From Clostridia bacterium (lineage in GTDB: Bacteria > Bacillota > Clostridia > Christensenellales > Aristaeellaceae), in contig JAFXUZ010000074.1 in NCBI GenBank assembly GCA_017524725.1, positions 47,739 through 111,738 on the forward strand: 64,000 nt of DNA, given 5' to 3'. Positions 48,454 through 58,063 of this stretch are shown here, one piece after another. The position numbers and the translations under genes are program-made. The stretch's first letter is position 1, and each line of letters starts with the position of its first letter. The notes under the pieces are model-generated. The model was given only the letters and a program-made list of their open reading frames with translations, was not told the DNA's origin and made no database searches.

Positions 48454-49959
48454 ATGAAAAGACGTTTTGCTTTCCTGCTTGTATGTCTCCTGCTCGTGTC
48501 GGCCGCTGTGCCGGCCGCCGCGGCGGGATACGCTCCGTGCACTGCGTTCACGGGCTATATCAACGGCTACAGGATCAATGTGCGCACAGGCCCGGGCACT
48601 TCCAATGCCGTGTGCGGCATTGCCATGTGCGGTGAACCGATCTACGTGACCAGTCAGGCCTACTGCACCGGCGGCAGGCTGTGGTATTACGGAACGATCG
48701 GGACCCTGTGCGGATGGATCTACAGCGGGTATGTCTGCGGCGCGCCGGTGCCCGTGATGGCTGCCGTAACGACCTGTCCGGTGACCTGCAATGCGGCGTA
48801 TATCCTTTATGACGCGACGAATTTCCGTTCCGGCCCCGGCATTTCCTATACCTCCATCATGCAATTGAACCGCGGCACCGCGCTGCAGATATCCGGGGCG
48901 GTGCGGGATGTGTACGGCTCGGTATGGTACCAGGCACAGGTCTCCGGCCTGACCGGCTGGGTCCGCAGCGATCTGGTGACGACCTCCGCGGTGGGGTATA
49001 TGGGCGGTGTCGGCGTCGTTCCCGGAACGTGTGCTTCAGCCTGGGGAAGTCTTCCCGCCTCCGGATACAACGGCTGGACCAATACCTGCGCGGTCAACGT
49101 GCGTCTGGCACCCAACGGCACGAAGATCGCCCAGCTGAGCCGCGGCACTCCGGTCATGGTGACCGGCGTCGTGTGCGTGTACGGCGTTTATTGGTACAGG
49201 GTCTGCCATTACGGGACCACCGCATATATCCGTGCGGACCTGGTCAACACCTCCTATCCAGGGGTGGGGACATGCACTTATCCTCCCATGGGGGTAATCG
49301 TGGGCGGCGTTGGAGCCGCGGCACCTGATACATCCGGCGTCTGGGGTATGGGCGGCGCGGCTGTTGTGCCTGATACGGCCGGCACATACACGGCGCCGGA
49401 TACCGGAAGCTATGGCGCGGGTGCCGTACCCGGTGTCCCTGCTGCCGAGGCTGTGCATGAAACTTATGAAGCACCTGCGGCAGCGGCAGAAACAGGGCAC
49501 GCCAGGCTTTCATTCTCCACGTTTTCCTTTACTCCCGGACAGACGCTCCCGGTCTATACCGCGCCCAGCGCTTCCTCGCCCCGGGCAGACGGCGGTACGG
49601 CCCTGATGACGGTCGGCGGCCAGGTGTGGGTCGCGGGCTATGACGGGCAGTGGCTCCTGGTAATGTACCAGAACGACAGCCGGATGACGCGCGTGGGCTA
49701 TGTGAACGCCTTCCAGCTGCAGGGCACCCTGCCGGATATTCCTTCCCTGTCCCTGACAGGGACTCCCGCTGTGGTGACGTCCCGGTCAGCCCTGACGTCC
49801 GACCCGATGGAGGGAACGGACGCCCTGATGATGCTTGATCCCGGCAGCAGCGTGACCTGGCTTGCCGACCTGGACATGAACAGCGAATGGGCCTACGCAG
49901 AGGTATATGCCAACGGGACCGCGGTGAGGGGCTTTATTCCCAGGACGGCATTGAGGTAA
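48454..49959 (+). CDS. Exported Cys-rich SH3-repeat protein
   Basis: A 501-residue protein with a signal peptide ending AAAA, then three bacterial SH3 repeats (GYRINVRTGPGTS; DATNFRSGPGISYTS; CAVNVRLAPNGTK), each about 75-90 residues, a low-complexity Gly/Ala/Pro linker (about 285-345) and a fourth SH3-like C-terminal part (about 350-501). SH3b domains bind cell-wall peptides. About thirteen Cys occur in the first 270 residues, uncommon for an exported Firmicute protein and suggesting disulfides. A TATAAT box lies at 48406-48411. Confidence 0.85.
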   Translation: MKRRFAFLLVCLLLVSAAVPAAAAGYAPCTAFTGYINGYRINVRTGPGTSNAVCGIAMCGEPIYVTSQAYCTGGRLWYYGTIGTLCGWIYSGYVCGAPVPVMAAVTTCPVTCNAAYILYDATNFRSGPGISYTSIMQLNRGTALQISGAVRDVYGSVWYQAQVSGLTGWVRSDLVTTSAVGYMGGVGVVPGTCASAWGSLPASGYNGWTNTCAVNVRLAPNGTKIAQLSRGTPVMVTGVVCVYGVYWYRVCHYGTTAYIRADLVNTSYPGVGTCTYPPMGVIVGGVGAAAPDTSGVWGMGGAAVVPDTAGTYTAPDTGSYGAGAVPGVPAAEAVHETYEAPAAAAETGHARLSFSTFSFTPGQTLPVYTAPSASSPRADGGTALMTVGGQVWVAGYDGQWLLVMYQNDSRMTRVGYVNAFQLQGTLPDIPSLSLTGTPAVVTSRSALTSDPMEGTDALMMLDPGSSVTWLADLDMNSEWAYAEVYANGTAVRGFIPRTALR

Positions 49960-50012
49960 AAACAGGCGGCATATCCAATGCGGCGCCTGTATCAAAGAAA
50001 GGTCCTTTTTGT

Positions 50013-50825
50013 ATGGTGATCAACAATCCGCCCTCGGAATATCAGGGCATTCCTCCGGAAAACGTGTTTTTTGTCTCCAGCGACAGCCGGATCCAGCTGG
50101 GATACGGCTGCGTGATCCCCTTTTTTCAGTATGAGCTTTACCCATCGGAACCGCTGCACATCTATATGCAGATGGAGACCCAGCTGTCTGCCCGGGCGAT
50201 GCTCTTTGGAGCACTTCTGGCCCGGGCTGGGCAGATCCGCAATGAAAAAGGGGTGCCGGCACGCTTTTACACCCAGGTGGACCCAAAGGATACCGAATAC
50301 TTAAAATTCTGCACCCAGATGGGAATGAAGCAGGACGACAGTGAAGATCTGTACAGTTTTTACCTGCCTTACGGACAGGCCCAGGCGCCAATGGGGTATG
50401 ATTATTACCAGGTACCGCTGGTCACGCCCCAGGATGAGATGAAGTTCCTGGAAAGGCTGAACAGGTACCGCATCCAGGCGGTGACCCATGACCACCTGAC
50501 ACTGTGGCGGCAGCAGGAGCACTTCCTGGCCCTGGCCTTTTACCGGCAGGGCAATCCCGTGGAGCCGGCCTGCGAAGCGGTCTTCACAGGCGCCGGTCAG
50601 ACGGCGACGCTGCTTAATATCTACACAGTCCCCGAGTTCCGCAGGCAGCGCCTCGCATCCCAATTGATCGAGGCAGCCTGCGTCCATCTGCGGGATCAGG
50701 GGGTAGCGATCATGTACACGCACATCTTCAAGCGCAACACCCCTCAAATGGCGTTGATGCAGCACCTAAAGGGCCAGTTCATACGCACAGTCAACTGCCT
50801 GCCGGGCATCAATATGATCAAATGA
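50013..50825 (+). CDS. GNAT-family acetyltransferase
   Basis: A 270-residue protein with a GNAT core at the C-terminus: NIYTVPEFRRQRLASQLIEA (about 207-226) holds the acetyl-CoA-binding R/Q-x-x-G/A loop, followed by AACVHLRDQGVAIMYTHIF. The first half (about 1-130) also looks like a diverged GNAT half. The ATG at 50013 follows AAGAAAGG by ten bases. Substrate unknown. A terminator follows. Confidence 0.82.
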   Translation: MVINNPPSEYQGIPPENVFFVSSDSRIQLGYGCVIPFFQYELYPSEPLHIYMQMETQLSARAMLFGALLARAGQIRNEKGVPARFYTQVDPKDTEYLKFCTQMGMKQDDSEDLYSFYLPYGQAQAPMGYDYYQVPLVTPQDEMKFLERLNRYRIQAVTHDHLTLWRQQEHFLALAFYRQGNPVEPACEAVFTGAGQTATLLNIYTVPEFRRQRLASQLIEAACVHLRDQGVAIMYTHIFKRNTPQMALMQHLKGQFIRTVNCLPGINMIK

Positions 50826-50842
50826 ACGCAATACAAACCGGA

Positions 50843-50869
50843 CGCCCCGACAGCCGTCGGGGCGTTTTT
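50843..50869 (+). terminator. Terminator after the GNAT gene
   Basis: CGCCCCGAC (50843-50851), loop AGCC, GTCGGGGCG (50856-50864), then TTTTT. It lies between convergent genes. Confidence 0.85.
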
Positions 50870-50875
50870 CAGGGG

Positions 50876-51772
50876 CTATTTTTCAGGATTGTATCCCAGG
50901 TCTTTTAGATCGGCAAGGTTATTTCGCCAGTCGGGCCGGACCTTGACCCACAGCTGGAGGTTGACCTGCGTGCCCAGGAGGCTTTCGATGTCCTGCCTTG
51001 CCTGGGTTCCGATCAGCCGGATCATGCTGCCTCCCTTGCCGATGATGATCCATTTGTGGGAATCCTTTTCGCAGAAGATATTGGCGTAGATCGTGACCAG
51101 GCGGTCGCTCTCCTGGAAACGGACGATCTCGACGCCGATGCCGTGGGGCACCTCATCCCTCAGGTTCCGCAGGGCTTTTTCGCGGATGATCTCGGATGCG
51201 ATCTGGCGCTCGGTCTGGCTGGTGATGCTGTCGTCAGGGTAATATCGGGGACCCTCGGGAAGATGGGCGAGGAGATCCTCCCGGAGCAGGTCCAGGCCTT
51301 CGCCGTCTTTGGCGGAGATGGGATAGATCTCGTCGTAACCTTCGTTTTTGAAGCTTTCGATGATGGAAAGGAGCGCCTGCTTTTCCACCAGGTCGATCTT
51401 GTTGAGCAGGAGGAGCTTGCGGCACTTTTTCTGCCCCAGCTCATGGATCAGCTGCCGGTCCTTCGGGCCGATGGCAGTCACGTCCGCCAGCGCCAGGAGC
51501 ACGTCGATGCCCTGCATCGCGTCCTGCCATGCCTGCATCATGTAATTCCCCAGCTTTGTCCGGGGAGTGTGGTATCCGGGGGTATCGACGAATACCAACT
51601 GGCTGTCCTCTCCGTTCAGGATGCCGACGATGGAATTCCTGGTGGTCTGGGGCCGGTCCGATACGATGGCGATCTTTTCACCGATCAGGGCGTTGAGGAG
51701 GGTGGATTTGCCCACGTTGGGGCGTCCGGCGATCACGGCGAAGCCGGAGCGGAAGGGACGTTCGTTATCCAT
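50876..51772 (-). CDS. era: GTPase Era
   Basis: A 298-residue GTPase with G1 GRPNVGKST, G3 DTPGYH, G4 NKID and G5 SAK, followed by a C-terminal KH domain (IIIGKGGSMIRLIGTQARQDI). Era helps assemble the small ribosomal subunit by binding the 3' end of 16S rRNA. ATG 51772 follows AAAGGAA; the longer upstream extension is spurious. It ends the conserved phoH-pgpH-ybeY/cdd-era series. Confidence 0.97.
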   Translation of the reverse strand: MDNERPFRSGFAVIAGRPNVGKSTLLNALIGEKIAIVSDRPQTTRNSIVGILNGEDSQLVFVDTPGYHTPRTKLGNYMMQAWQDAMQGIDVLLALADVTAIGPKDRQLIHELGQKKCRKLLLLNKIDLVEKQALLSIIESFKNEGYDEIYPISAKDGEGLDLLREDLLAHLPEGPRYYPDDSITSQTERQIASEIIREKALRNLRDEVPHGIGVEIVRFQESDRLVTIYANIFCEKDSHKWIIIGKGGSMIRLIGTQARQDIESLLGTQVNLQLWVKVRPDWRNNLADLKDLGYNPEK

Positions 51773-51792
51773 GGTGATTTCCTTTACTGTGA

Positions 51793-52674
51793 TTATTTGT
51801 CGAGGGATTCGGGCCCGAAGCCGTGGGGGAGCAGATCTGAAAGCGGCATCGCGTCGTATCCGCCGTCCCAGGTGACCATTACCCGCATCCCGGGGCTGAA
51901 CTCGTTCATGACCTGGCGGCAGATCCCGCAGGGCCATGGTGCGGAAGGGCCGGCGGCGATCGCAATGGATTCAAAACTGCGGCGGCCTTCACTGACCGCT
52001 TTGAATATCGCCGTCCTTTCGGCGCAGTTGGTGGCGCCGAAAGAGGCGTTTTCGACGTTGCAGCCCGTATAGAGGGTGCCGTCGGTGCATTTGAGACAGG
52101 CTCCCACCGGATAGTGGGAATAAGGCACATAGGCCATTTTCATGGCTTCCCGGGCCATGGAGAGCATTTTTTCTTCTTCCTGAGAGGGAAGGAAGCGGGC
52201 AATGGATGATTCCTCCATTTGACGCATACGGCGCTGGTCCTCCTTTTCCATATGGTCGTAACCCATCAGGTGAAACATGGCGTGGGTCATCAGGTAGGCG
52301 GTTTCGCGGGCGGTGGAGTGTCCGTATTCTTCTGCCTGGGCAAGGACGCGGGGCCATGAAATGATGATGTCGCCCAGGAAAACGGTCCCGGTATCAACGT
52401 CATATTCCATATCGAGCCATTCCGGATGGGAAGCGGCGGTATTCTCCGGCGTGAAGGGAAGGGATGGGAATGACAGAACGTCCGTTGCCTTATCCAGCCC
52501 TCTGTAGGAAAGATTGAACCCACGGATGCCTTCGTCGTCTGTGACAAGGACGTGGCAGGACACAGCGTTTTTGATCCCTTCCGCAGCCAGGGCTGCGTCG
52601 GCTGCTGCGCGGATCAGCGCCAGGGCTTCAGCGGGAGCCGGAAAGGCGGATTCGATCTCTACCTGCGCGCCCAT
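51793..52674 (-). CDS. YbeY endoribonuclease-cytidine deaminase fusion
   Basis: Residues 1-160 are YbeY, an rRNA-processing metallo-endoribonuclease, with zinc ligands H131, H135 and H141 (HAMFHLMGYDH). Residues 165-293 are a cytidine deaminase with C217-A-E219 and the PCGIC pair C249/C252, which bind zinc and activate water. The two genes are usual neighbours of era in Firmicutes (ybeY, cdd, era), so the fusion joins adjacent genes. No stop codon or frameshift separates them here. It overlaps pgpH by one base. Confidence 0.93.
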   Translation of the reverse strand: MGAQVEIESAFPAPAEALALIRAAADAALAAEGIKNAVSCHVLVTDDEGIRGFNLSYRGLDKATDVLSFPSLPFTPENTAASHPEWLDMEYDVDTGTVFLGDIIISWPRVLAQAEEYGHSTARETAYLMTHAMFHLMGYDHMEKEDQRRMRQMEESSIARFLPSQEEEKMLSMAREAMKMAYVPYSHYPVGACLKCTDGTLYTGCNVENASFGATNCAERTAIFKAVSEGRRSFESIAIAAGPSAPWPCGICRQVMNEFSPGMRVMVTWDGGYDAMPLSDLLPHGFGPESLDK

Positions 52675-55160
52675 CAGTTCATTCCCCCTTCGCTGCCCTC
52701 GTCAGGCTTACGAGTTGGAACGGAATCCTCGGGTAACGGGTTGTCGGCCGAAGAAATGATATAAGGAGAGGCAGGGGCCATTTCCTCAGGATCGATCACC
52801 GGCAGGGGCTGGGTGGATTCCAGCTTGACCACCGGCACCGGCTTTACCGAGGGCGGGGTGACGATCATTGAAGGCGCGGTCTCCTTTTCTTTTTCGGGAG
52901 CCTTTGGGGCAGGGGCCTTCTGCGACTGAGGCGCGGGAGCCTTCGGCGCTGGCGCGTCGGGGGCCTTTGGCGCAGGCGACGGCGAAGCCGGATCCCCCGC
53001 AACGCTGGAAAGAATGCGTATGTCATGGCTTTCCATGTGGGGATATTCGATCCTTTCATGGAAGACGCCTACCAGGACGTTGGTACACGCGGCGCAGATC
53101 TTGTCGATGTCCTTCAGGGTCAGGTCGCTGTCTGAAAGCTGGCCGTCCTCAAGCTTGCCCCGGACCAGTTTTACGATGAAGGATTCGATGGCTGAGGCGG
53201 AGGGCGCCTTCATGGTGCGGACAGCGGCCTCAATGGTATCGCACAGCATGATGATCGCGCTTTCACGGGTGGTCGGGGGATGGCCCTCGTAACGGAAAGC
53301 GTTGATATCCACGGGATTTCCGTTGGCCTGCTGCAGGGCTTTGTGATAGAAATACATGACCGGCGTATCGCCGTGATGCTCGGAGATGATCCTGACGATG
53401 TCCTCCGGCAGCCTGGCTTCCCGGGCCATGGCCACGCCGTCCCGTACGTGGGCTGTGACGATGGCTGCGGAGGTGCCGGGATCGGCCTGGTCGTGGGGGT
53501 TGATGCCGTTGGACTGGTTCTCCTTGAAAAAGAGGGGGCGTTTCAGTTTGCCGATGTCATGGTAATAGCCGCCCACCCGGGCCAGGAGCGGATTGGCGCC
53601 GATGGCCTCCGCCGACGCCTCGGCAAGGTTGGCGACAATGATGGAATGGTGGTAGGTGCCCGGCGCTTCCATCAGCAGGCGCTTGAGCAGGGGGCGGTTG
53701 GGGTTGCTGAGTTCCATCAGCTTATAGCTGGTGGGCAGGTTGAAGATCAATTCCAGCAGGGGCTGGAAGCCCAGGAACAGGAAGGTGGCCATCAGGGTCC
53801 CCACCGAGTGCAGAAGCGCTTCGGTCAGGGTATTGGTCAGGTCCGCCCGGGTCATCAGGCTGAGGGAGATAAAAATCGCAAAGTCCGACGCCGCCGCGCT
53901 GATGCCTGCGAGGATGGCGATCAGTCGGGAGGACTTGTTGCTGGCCAGAAGGAGGACCACCAGCGAACCCGACACCAGGGTGGTCACGATGATCAGGACC
54001 GACTGTTCGGTGTATGCCTGGCTGCTTCCGGCGGACAGGCCTGCTACCAGGATGGCGATGGCCGCGTTGCACACAAGCCCCGCCCGGGCGGTGACCAGGA
54101 TCGCCGCCAGCATTCCGCAAAGCAGGATCGGCATCAGGTAGATCGAGACCATCCTGATCAGGATGGCCAGCGCAAAGGTAAGACAGAAGATGATGGAGAT
54201 CAGAAGAAGCTTGAGGGGGCTGCGGAAGGAATTCTTGTCCAGGCGGGCCAGGAGGCAGTACATCAGGGTGACCACCATGACGGACAGCACCGTGCCGCCC
54301 AGGTAGGGGTTGATATCCGCGTTCTTGTTGGTCAAAAGCCCCAGTTCTTCCAGCATCCGGATCTGGTTTTCGGTGACTCGGCCTTCACCCTTGACCACGA
54401 TGTTCTGGCCCTGGTTGTAAACGATGTTCTCGATGGACGAGCTGGCTTCTTCCCTCATCTGGGCGTATCTTTCCTCATCCACCACCTGGTTGGCCTTCAC
54501 GCAGTGGCGCAGGATCGGTTTGACCACATTCTGCAGGAGGTTCTGCCCGCCGGGCATCTGGGTGACGAGGAAGCCGATGATGTTGACGATGGAATCCACC
54601 GTTTTATCCTCGCTCCCGGGGTAGACAGCGGATCTCATGGCGTTTTCAAGGGCCTGGTAGATGATGTTGTAAAGGGAAAACATATCCTCCGGGGTGATCC
54701 GAAGCAATGTCGTCAGCTGATAATCAGCCAGGCTGAGCCGTGTCAGGATGCTCCGGGCCCAGGCGAGCTCGTCCTTGGTAAAGACGCGGGTGAGGGTCAC
54801 GTTTTCAAGGGTGGTGCTGTACTGGCTTACGGAGATCAGCTGTTCAAATACCAGGTCGTATTCGGCCATGACCGTTTCAGCCACCCCGAGCTGACTGATA
54901 TAGGGGGGAGACACTGCGTCCGCCGCTTCTGCCCGGCGTTTTTCGGTGGTCACCACATCCACCACGTCCTTGGTAGCCTGGATGGTGACGGGGGGGACCA
55001 TGCCGACGCTCAGGCTGTACCTGGCCGGGATGATCGCCACAAGGAACAGCACCGTGACCACCGCGCAGGTCGCCGCGCAGATCAGGCACCTGAGGTGCAG
55101 GTCATGCCGTTCCGCTTTTGTTTTTTCCCTTTTCTTTGAGGTGGAGGCGTCTTTCTTCAT
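52674..55160 (-). CDS. pgpH: Cyclic-di-AMP phosphodiesterase PgpH-like (7TM-HD)
   Basis: An 828-residue membrane protein with an N-terminal helix, a large extracellular domain (about 50-285), seven membrane helices (about 290-490) and a cytosolic HD domain (TYHHSIIVANLAEASAEAIG; GGYYHDIGKLKRP; IISEHHGDT). This is the PgpH/YqfF layout, which degrades cyclic di-AMP. The last 130 residues form a Pro/Ala/Lys-rich tail (APKAPDAPAPKAPAPQ), absent from typical members. It lies between phoH and ybeY-cdd, the usual order in Firmicutes. Confidence 0.93.
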   Translation of the reverse strand: MKKDASTSKKREKTKAERHDLHLRCLICAATCAVVTVLFLVAIIPARYSLSVGMVPPVTIQATKDVVDVVTTEKRRAEAADAVSPPYISQLGVAETVMAEYDLVFEQLISVSQYSTTLENVTLTRVFTKDELAWARSILTRLSLADYQLTTLLRITPEDMFSLYNIIYQALENAMRSAVYPGSEDKTVDSIVNIIGFLVTQMPGGQNLLQNVVKPILRHCVKANQVVDEERYAQMREEASSSIENIVYNQGQNIVVKGEGRVTENQIRMLEELGLLTNKNADINPYLGGTVLSVMVVTLMYCLLARLDKNSFRSPLKLLLISIIFCLTFALAILIRMVSIYLMPILLCGMLAAILVTARAGLVCNAAIAILVAGLSAGSSQAYTEQSVLIIVTTLVSGSLVVLLLASNKSSRLIAILAGISAAASDFAIFISLSLMTRADLTNTLTEALLHSVGTLMATFLFLGFQPLLELIFNLPTSYKLMELSNPNRPLLKRLLMEAPGTYHHSIIVANLAEASAEAIGANPLLARVGGYYHDIGKLKRPLFFKENQSNGINPHDQADPGTSAAIVTAHVRDGVAMAREARLPEDIVRIISEHHGDTPVMYFYHKALQQANGNPVDINAFRYEGHPPTTRESAIIMLCDTIEAAVRTMKAPSASAIESFIVKLVRGKLEDGQLSDSDLTLKDIDKICAACTNVLVGVFHERIEYPHMESHDIRILSSVAGDPASPSPAPKAPDAPAPKAPAPQSQKAPAPKAPEKEKETAPSMIVTPPSVKPVPVVKLESTQPLPVIDPEEMAPASPYIISSADNPLPEDSVPTRKPDEGSEGGMN

Positions 55161-55162
55161 GA

Positions 55163-56128
55163 TTACACCTGCTTTGTGTCGGTCTCTCTTTTTTCCCGTT
55201 CGGCGTAAGCTTCAACGATGCGCTGAACCAGTTCATGACGGACCACGTCCCGGCCGGTCAGGCGGCAGATGCCGATGCCGGGGATGCCTTCAAGGATCTG
55301 CACGGCTTCGGTCAGGCCCGAGGAACGGCCCCGGGGAAGATCGATCTGTGTCGGGTCTCCGGTGACGATGCAGCGGGAGCCCTCGCCCAGGCGGGTGAGG
55401 AACATCTTCATCTGTTCGGGGGTGGTGTTCTGGGCCTCGTCCAGGATGATGAAGGCGTTTGCCAGGGTCCGGCCGCGCATAAAGGCAAGGGGGGCGACCT
55501 CGAGGACGCCGCGCTCGGTAAGACGCTGGGAGGCGTCGGGGCCCATCATGTCAAAAAGAGCGTCGTACAGGGGCCTCAGGTAGGGATCCACCTTCTGCAC
55601 CATGTCGCCGGGAAGGTAACCGAGTTTTTCACCGGCTTCCACGGCGGGACGGGTAAGGATGATCCTTTCCACTTCCCGGTTTTTAAGTGCGCCTGCAGCC
55701 ATGGCGACCGCCAGGTAGGTCTTGCCCGTTCCGGCGGGGCCGACGGAGAGAGTCAACTGGTTCTTACGGATCGAGCGGATATATTCCATCTGGCCCAGCG
55801 TGCGGCATTTTACCGGGCGGCCCCGGTAGTTCAGAACGATAACGTCCTCAAAAAGCTCCAGAGCTTTGTCCTCGCTGCCCTCCCGGACCAGGCTGATGAT
55901 GTAGCGCACCCGGGGCGGGTCCAGCGATTCTCCGCGGCGTTGGAGGTCCATCATGCAGCGGATGCTTTTTTCGGCAAGCTCACGGTCTTCGTCGTTCCCC
56001 TGGATCCGGATCTCGTCCCCGAGGATGATGACGGATACATTCAATTCCTGTTCGATGACGGCCAGGTTCCGGTCGTTGATCCCGATCAGCCCGGTAAGGT
56101 CGCGGGTGTTTTCCTGTTTCAGAAGCAA
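55163..56128 (-). CDS. PhoH-family ATPase (PhoH-like)
   Basis: The 321-residue protein has a P-loop SVGPAGTGKTYLAVAMAAG, Walker B AFIILDEAQNTTPEQMK and a PhoH sensor region (IVTGDPTQIDLPRG). PhoH-like ATPases are associated with RNA metabolism next to ybeY and era. The N-terminal 90 residues contain a KH-like segment (DRNLAVIEQELNVSVIIL). There is no ATG; TTG 56128 has GGAG eight bases upstream and is preferred over TTG 56149. Confidence 0.92.
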   Translation of the reverse strand: MLLKQENTRDLTGLIGINDRNLAVIEQELNVSVIILGDEIRIQGNDEDRELAEKSIRCMMDLQRRGESLDPPRVRYIISLVREGSEDKALELFEDVIVLNYRGRPVKCRTLGQMEYIRSIRKNQLTLSVGPAGTGKTYLAVAMAAGALKNREVERIILTRPAVEAGEKLGYLPGDMVQKVDPYLRPLYDALFDMMGPDASQRLTERGVLEVAPLAFMRGRTLANAFIILDEAQNTTPEQMKMFLTRLGEGSRCIVTGDPTQIDLPRGRSSGLTEAVQILEGIPGIGICRLTGRDVVRHELVQRIVEAYAEREKRETDTKQV

Positions 56129-56142
56129 TATTCCATCTCCGT

Positions 56143-57006
56143 TCAGCAAGACTTATCCGCTCCGAAGGCCGGGGCGGCGGGAGCGTCCAAAGGGACTTCC
56201 TCCCAAAGGGCCTGCCCTGTGCCCAGGACAAAGACCCGGTCAAAGCCGGCTTCGGCAAGAAAGTCCGGCACCGTATCAAAGGCGTAATCGAGAAAGCGGG
56301 CGTCGTGGCAGTCCGAGGACACGGTAACGCCGCCGCCCATGCTATGCCACATTTTAAGTATCGCGGCGGAAGGGTAGGGCTCCCGGACGACGTTCCGGGC
56401 CATCCCCCCGGTGTTGACCTCCAGGAGGGAGCCGGCGTCGCGTATCGCCTTCAGCGCGTCATGGACCGTTTCCATGTAAGCGGGGTCGTTCTCGTCAAAC
56501 AGGCCGAGGACTGCGTTGTTTTTTTTGATCAGGTCGAAATGCCCGATGACCGGGGGACGCCAGGCCCTGGCATAGGCAGCCAGCAGGCTGTAATAGGCCC
56601 GGACAGCCCGCATGCCGCTGCCCGAGTAAAATCCGCGCACCGCGTCTTTCAGGTGATCCGGGGATCCGTCCACCGCCGGCATGTCCGTTCCGCAGGGAAG
56701 GTAGTGCACCGAGGCGATAAAGTAATCATAGGGGTAAACATCCGCGCAGGAGAACAGATCCCGCTCGATGCCGCACCGGATCGTGATCCGGCTGCGGTAT
56801 TTATCGCCGAGGGCCCGTATCTCCCGGATGTAGTCCCGCTCCCTGTCCGGCGATACGGCGTAGGGCAGGTCGAAATGCTGAGGTGCGTGGGAGGTAAAGC
56901 CCAGGGAGCGAAAACCCTTTCCAAGGGCAGCGAGCACGGTTTCTTCGGCAGGCGATCTGCCGTCGCAATAGGTGGTGTGCGTATGACAGTTGGAGAGGAT
57001 CTTCAT
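56143..57006 (-). CDS. PHP-domain phosphatase (histidinol-phosphatase-like)
   Basis: A 287-residue PHP-fold protein starting MKILSNCHTHTTYCDGRSPA, where HTHTxxxDG provides metal ligands, and with YFIASVHYLP, VIGHFDLIKKN and VTVSSDCHDARFLDYAFD completing the site. This resembles HisJ/HisK histidinol-phosphate phosphatases. No other histidine genes are nearby, so another phosphoester is possible. ATG 57006 has GGGAGA upstream. Confidence 0.86.
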   Translation of the reverse strand: MKILSNCHTHTTYCDGRSPAEETVLAALGKGFRSLGFTSHAPQHFDLPYAVSPDRERDYIREIRALGDKYRSRITIRCGIERDLFSCADVYPYDYFIASVHYLPCGTDMPAVDGSPDHLKDAVRGFYSGSGMRAVRAYYSLLAAYARAWRPPVIGHFDLIKKNNAVLGLFDENDPAYMETVHDALKAIRDAGSLLEVNTGGMARNVVREPYPSAAILKMWHSMGGGVTVSSDCHDARFLDYAFDTVPDFLAEAGFDRVFVLGTGQALWEEVPLDAPAAPAFGADKSC

Positions 57007-57190
57007 GGGGCGTTCTCCCGGACAAGCGGATTGGGACAAATGTCCACACTTATTCTATCATGTTTCTCGCACAAAAACAACATGCGCTTTGGACTCTTTC
57101 GGATGCGCCGCGACCGGGCGCGGTTGCTTTTTTATGGCTGCTCATATATAATGTACGGGTACTGACTGATCAAAAAGGGTGCTGGAAGCA

Positions 57191-58063
57191 ATGAAGACCT
57201 TTTTAGACAACCTGGGTGAGATCCTCCTGACGGCGCTGGCGGTGACCGTGCTGAGGGTCGCGGCGCTTTATCCGGCACTGGCGGCCATGCTCAGCGGCCG
57301 GGCCGGCCTTACCGGCACGGTCTGGGCTATCGCGGGATGTTTATTCTATCTTTTTGCGGTGATCCCGGCGAGGAATTTCGGGTATATGCGCCTGCGTGCG
57401 TTTTCGCTCGCATCCCCTTCGGCGGGAAAGGCCGGATACGGGAGGCTGCTGGCTTCCGGTGCCGCCCGGCTTGGGCGCGGGCTCCCGTGGTGCGTCCCGG
57501 TGATCTTCCTGATGGGGCTGTGGTATTACGGCTTCTATGTCATGGACTTCAAAAACTGGTACGATGGGGTACTCAAACCGCTGGGAGCGATATTCGGCGG
57601 ATCGGGTGTGGAAGGGACCGCCGTGCTGCTCCTTTTGATCCTCCTCTCGGCGGCCGCTGCGGCCGCCGCCTGGTGGCTGGACATGGAATCGGACTTCAGG
57701 GACATGAGCCTGACGGATACCCGCAAGGAAAGGGAAAGCCGCAGGGTTGCCAGGAACCGTTTTTTCAGCCGGCGGCTTAAAAGCGCGGGGATCAATATCC
57801 TTCTGACCCTTCCGTCCCTTGTTCTGTGGGCGCTCATCCTCTGGCAGGCTTACCTGAAGGATATCCACTTTCAATTCGGCATGATGAACGCCGCCACGGA
57901 GCTGGCGCGGGTCTTACGCAATAAAGGGACCCCGGGGACCGTGCTTTTAAGGATGGGACTGGTCCTGTTTGTGGTCCATGTGCCCCTGGCAGCCCTGAGG
58001 AAGACAAGGAACGCGGAACTTATCACCGGGATTCTGGAAGGAGAGGATCGCACTGAGGCTTGA
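57191..58063 (+). CDS. Multi-pass membrane protein of unknown function
   Basis: A 290-residue protein with about six hydrophobic segments (LLTALAVTVLRVAALYPAL; AIAGCLFYLFAVIP; LIFLMGLWYYG-like; VLLLLILLSAAAAAAAWW; LVLWALILWQAYLKD; GLVLFVVHVPLAAL). I do not recognise a family. ATG 57191 is chosen over an in-frame GTG at 57179. Its 3' end overlaps the probable start of the pseudouridine synthase gene, so the two are co-transcribed. Confidence 0.7.
   Translation: MKTFLDNLGEILLTALAVTVLRVAALYPALAAMLSGRAGLTGTVWAIAGCLFYLFAVIPARNFGYMRLRAFSLASPSAGKAGYGRLLASGAARLGRGLPWCVPVIFLMGLWYYGFYVMDFKNWYDGVLKPLGAIFGGSGVEGTAVLLLLILLSAAAAAAAWWLDMESDFRDMSLTDTRKERESRRVARNRFFSRRLKSAGINILLTLPSLVLWALILWQAYLKDIHFQFGMMNAATELARVLRNKGTPGTVLLRMGLVLFVVHVPLAALRKTRNAELITGILEGEDRTEA

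Noticed and set aside
53280..55139. A 619-codon rightward open frame
   Set aside because: Antisense to pgpH; low-complexity composition (Gln/Asp/Gly/His) and no domain.
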